A DNA stretch of 44,252 nt, taken from positions 1-44,252 of the forward strand of contig JAJXUG010000031.1 of assembly GCA_021783095.1 (NCBI GenBank), read 5' to 3'. This DNA comes from Chloroflexota bacterium. GTDB lineage: Bacteria > Chloroflexota > Limnocylindria > Limnocylindrales > CSP1-4. A model generated the notes under the pieces. That model did not search any database. It worked only from the letters and a program-made list of their open reading frames with translations, and was not told where the DNA came from. Made by a program: the position numbers and the translations under genes. Positions 42,018-44,252 of this stretch are shown here, one piece after another. Numbering within the stretch: the first letter of the stretch is position 1; every line of letters starts with the position of its first letter.

Positions 42018-42522
42018 ATGCGGGCATCGGTCCGCCGGTCGACCCGCCACGTCGCCACCTCCTGCCGCCCGCAGGCGGCCATCGCCATGTCCTTCCACCG
42101 CGCCGCGGGCCAGCTCCCGGCCGCGGCGCTCCGTCTGGGCTCGGGTCCCAAGCGCTCCGCCCTGTACGGCGACCGCGGCGAGGCCAGGCGATCGTCCGGG
42201 GCTCGTCCCGGGCCCGGCCCCAGCGCCAGGCACCATGGAGCCTAGCGCCCGGGCGCGGCGGATCCAACACCGATTGCGTACGTGATCGTGTACGGATTGA
42301 GGTCCGTCCCGCCGGCGGCATCGATCCGGCATGCCAGCCATCCCGGCACGGCGCAGCGGCTCGCCCACACCGCCCGATTCCGCGTAGAGCGAAGCGTGTC
42401 GCCTTTCGGCGCCTCGCGTGGTCGAGCACGAATCCGTGTCGCGCTCGTCGTCACCCTTCTGTCGACTATCCCGTTGCGGACCGCGTCTCGGAGCGCGTTG
42501 CGGACCGCGTCATTAGGATGAC
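42018..42522 (+). repeat. Conserved block upstream of recombinase (R2c)
   Basis: Homologous along its length to 14046-14496; see that entry for shared landmarks. The distal end also carries CGTAGAGCGAAGCG and GAGCACGAAT, which are in the orphan copy at 1626. It ends with the units CGGACCGCGTCT, CGGAGCGCGTTG, CGGACCGCGTCA and the boundary GGATGAC at 42516-42522. The block lies 270-770 bp upstream of the recombinase start. Confidence 0.75.
42277..42294 (+). promoter_or_regulatory. 18-bp palindrome upstream of recombinase
   Basis: CGTACGTGATCGTGTACG, identical to 14312-14329 and at a similar distance (528 versus 492 bp) from the recombinase start. Conservation of the exact 18-mer inside a more diverged block suggests protein binding. 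Confidence 0.58.
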
Positions 42523-43132
42523 AGTGCCCCTCGCCGCGAACGGACGCTCGTCGGCGAGCCCGGACAAAGGTCGGCGCACTCAAGCGATCAGGCGCTGGTG
42601 ATCCACGGTCCTTCCCTTCTTCGCCGAGAACCTGCTGACGCAGGTGAACTGGACGCCGCTGGACTTCGGCTACGGGTTGGGATGCTCGAAGCGAGTGCAG
42701 CCTCGGTCTGCGACGCGACGCGACGCGGACGCTCCGCGAGCGTCCTCATCCGCGGGGTCCGTCGGCATGGCCGCGACCGCGGTAGGGGACTCGCCTCACC
42801 GAGCGGCTCGAGGGCCGCATCCGCAGCATCGAGGAGGTGGCCCTCGAAGTTGAGCATGGCCGTTGCCGCGAGCGTCCGGAGGTCAACGATTCCAAGGCGG
42901 GTTGGCCCCTCTCGCGCGGCGCCCGCCGCCATCGACCCTCCCGCCTAGGTTCCATATGTCCTGATGACCGCGGACTTGAGACCCTACCGCGGTCGCCGGG
43001 TGTTGAACACGATCACGATCTGGCTGGAGGCTAGTCGCAGTTACTGCGGATTGCGCAGCGGCTAGCTGCCGACCTTGTGGTCGATCGCGTCACCAAGACG
43101 TCTGACCTGGCAGAGCACGACAGGGGGGATCC
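42523..43132. other. ~600-bp region beyond the element, no complete gene
   Basis: Contains the minus-strand PAS-like fragment (42807-42881). No other frame is convincing. The promoter for the secreted gene at 43133 should lie at its right end. Confidence 0.5.
42807..42881 (-). pseudogene. PAS-like domain fragment, inverted copy
   Basis: The minus strand reads LRTLAATAMLNFEGHLLDAA then DAALE and aligns without gaps over 75 bp to the plus strand at 26667-26741. Differences are scattered and mostly conservative. No complete PAS protein is present. Confidence 0.45.
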
Positions 43133-44198
43133 ATGCATCTGCGACGCACCATCGTACTTGCAGCAGTCGTCGCGTCCCTCTCGGCTGCGGCAATTCCCAT
43201 GCCGACAGCCGCAGCGAATGCACGGTTGCGGATCATGGATGCGGAGATCCAGTTCGAGGGGACGTGGGAGGAGGTCGCGCAGGTCAACGAGGCGCCTGGC
43301 GGCATTTTGCAGAACACAAAGCAGGCCCGGGTGTCCATGATCGTGGATGTCACCGTCGTTCCCACGACCGTGCAGCTTGGCGTCTTCTCGCATGCAACCA
43401 ACTCATGGGTCGCGACGACGACCATGAACGTCAGGAAGCGGGGCTCGTACTCTTGGACCTCGGGCCTCTTCGCGACGCAGGGGACCCCGGAGTCGCTCGA
43501 GGGATACGCCGAGTACCTTTCCAGCAAGACTTGGGTGGTCGACGACGTCACGAGGGGCGGATTCCCTCTGGGCCACGTCTGGGACCGCAATTCAGTCGGG
43601 CGCTGGTATCCGAATCAGTACTCGGCGGTGATCGTCGACTCCAGCTACGGCGGCGCATACCGCCGCGCCACGCAGTACTTCTGGTGGTGATAACGCTGGC
43701 CGCGGGCAGGTCAATGGCCGTACCCATGTCGACGCCTTCCACGCCTGGGCCCAGCGCGGCGACGCCTGGCTGTGGACGATTGAGTTCCGGCGATACGGCA
43801 TCGCCCCCACCTTCCCCGACCTGCCTGCCGACGCCGACGGCTGGGACTTCGCGATCGTCTGCGGTGAGGTCGTGCCGACGATCTGCGGGACCAACCCATG
43901 GGACACGAACGTGCCGGGCCTCCGGGTCGGCGACGTGGAGGAGGCCGCTCTCGGAGGAAACGAGGAGGCCCAATTCGAGGTCGACAACGAACAGGTCGCC
44001 AACATCTGGTCGATCGCGGGCCAGGATCCGCATGACGACTACAGCCGCGCGTACTACCTCAACGCCAACTTCTCTGAGAACCTGAACCTCATGGGGCAGC
44101 CTGCCTGGGTGCAGACGGGAATGCAGCTCGAGCGCCTCGCGCCAGTGCCAGACAACGACTATCTGTTCTACATGCACGCGACCGAGTCCGTGTTCTGA
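43133..44198 (+). pseudogene. Secreted protein with a frameshift
   Basis: ATG 43133 follows AGGGGGGATCC. Signal peptide IVLAAVVASLSAAAIPMPTA then a beta-rich mature part: IMDAEIQFEGTWEEVAQVNE, QARVSMIVDVTVVPTTVQLG, AEYLSSKTWVVDDVTRGGFP and RRATQYFWW, stopping at TGA (43688-43690). Dropping one base (TGG TGG t GAT AAC) continues smoothly as DNAGRGQVNGRTHVDAFHAW, WLWTIEFRRYGIAPTFPDLP, DFAIVCGEVVPTICG, through WSIAGQDPHDDYSRAYYLNA to a stop at 44198. The restored protein is about 354 residues. The family is unknown to me. Either it is a recent pseudogene, a sequencing error, or two separate genes. Confidence 0.65.
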
Positions 44199-44210
44199 TA
44201 GGGGGCTGAG

Positions 44211-44252
44211 ATGAAGAAGCAGATCGCCGTGCTGGCGGGATCGATCGGCGTG
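44211..44252 (+). CDS. Start of an exported protein gene (partial)
   Basis: ATG 44211 follows AGGGGGCTGAG, an excellent ribosome site, 12 bases after the stop at 44198. The 14 visible residues (MKKQIAVLAGSIGV) are the beginning of a signal peptide. The gene runs off the window. It is probably co-transcribed with 43133-44198. Confidence 0.6.
   Translation, partial: MKKQIAVLAGSIGV

Noticed and set aside
41426..42601. 391-residue plus-strand open frame over the R2c block
   Set aside because: Overlaps the recombinase gene and a repeat; the corresponding phase is not kept open in the homologous block at 14046-14496.

Overview
The window is high-GC DNA with long runs of Ser/Pro/Ala/Thr-rich exported proteins, many lipoproteins, and no rRNA or complete tRNA gene. 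The gene set suits a soil or freshwater Chloroflexota (Limnocylindria-like) or a related high-GC lineage. It includes DUF4232 and BNR/Ycf48-like exported proteins, alpha-lytic-type S1 peptidases, a NarL-type two-component pair and a short MATSKK-type basic protein. This taxonomic call is an inference from gene style only.

Layout. 0-1.5 kb: IS256-family insertion sequence. 1.6-3.7 kb: an orphan copy of an element-end repeat, a DUF4232 exported protein, then another element-end repeat. 4.0-9.3 kb: exported proteins, including two divergent S1 serine proteases (5272-6483 minus, 7116-8438 plus) each followed by a lipoprotein. 9.3-12.2 kb: insertion-sequence graveyard, with a truncated IS3-type element and an IS256-type element with a 9-bp target duplication that splits an RHS-repeat core remnant. 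12.2-14.5 kb: first large serine recombinase element. 14.7-25.9 kb: mostly intact genes: a DUF6119/TIGR04141 protein, crystallin-like secreted proteins, a histidine kinase/response regulator pair, a BNR-type lipoprotein, a caspase-like secreted protein interrupted by a G-tract frameshift, and a tightly packed operon ending in an ABC exporter. 26.4 kb: tRNA 3'-end fragment. 26.9-28.8 kb: metzincin-like protease, SurA-N-like foldase and lipoprotein. 29-31.5 kb: second recombinase element with accessory ORFs. 31.9-34.7 kb: small exported proteins. 35-36.2 kb: decayed recombinase. 36.7-37 kb: IS256 fragment. 37.4-39.3 kb: tandem secreted paralogs around a small membrane protein. 40-42.5 kb: third, best preserved recombinase element. 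43.1-44.25 kb: a frameshifted secreted protein and the start of another exported gene.

Two themes stand out. First, three large-serine-recombinase loci (four counting the decayed one) share an organisation. In three of them the 3' end of the recombinase gene runs into a sequence identical to the T-stem/acceptor/CCA end of a tRNA. 12-bp-periodic arrays lie beyond one end, and a conserved ~450-bp block with an 18-bp palindrome lies upstream of the recombinase start. Parts of these ends also occur as orphans, which suggests repeated insertion and decay at tRNA-derived sites. Second, most of the remaining genes are exported: two S1 proteases, a metzincin, a caspase-like protein, two crystallin/inhibitor-like proteins and many lipoproteins. 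The window looks like an exoproteome region assembled around and between mobile elements.
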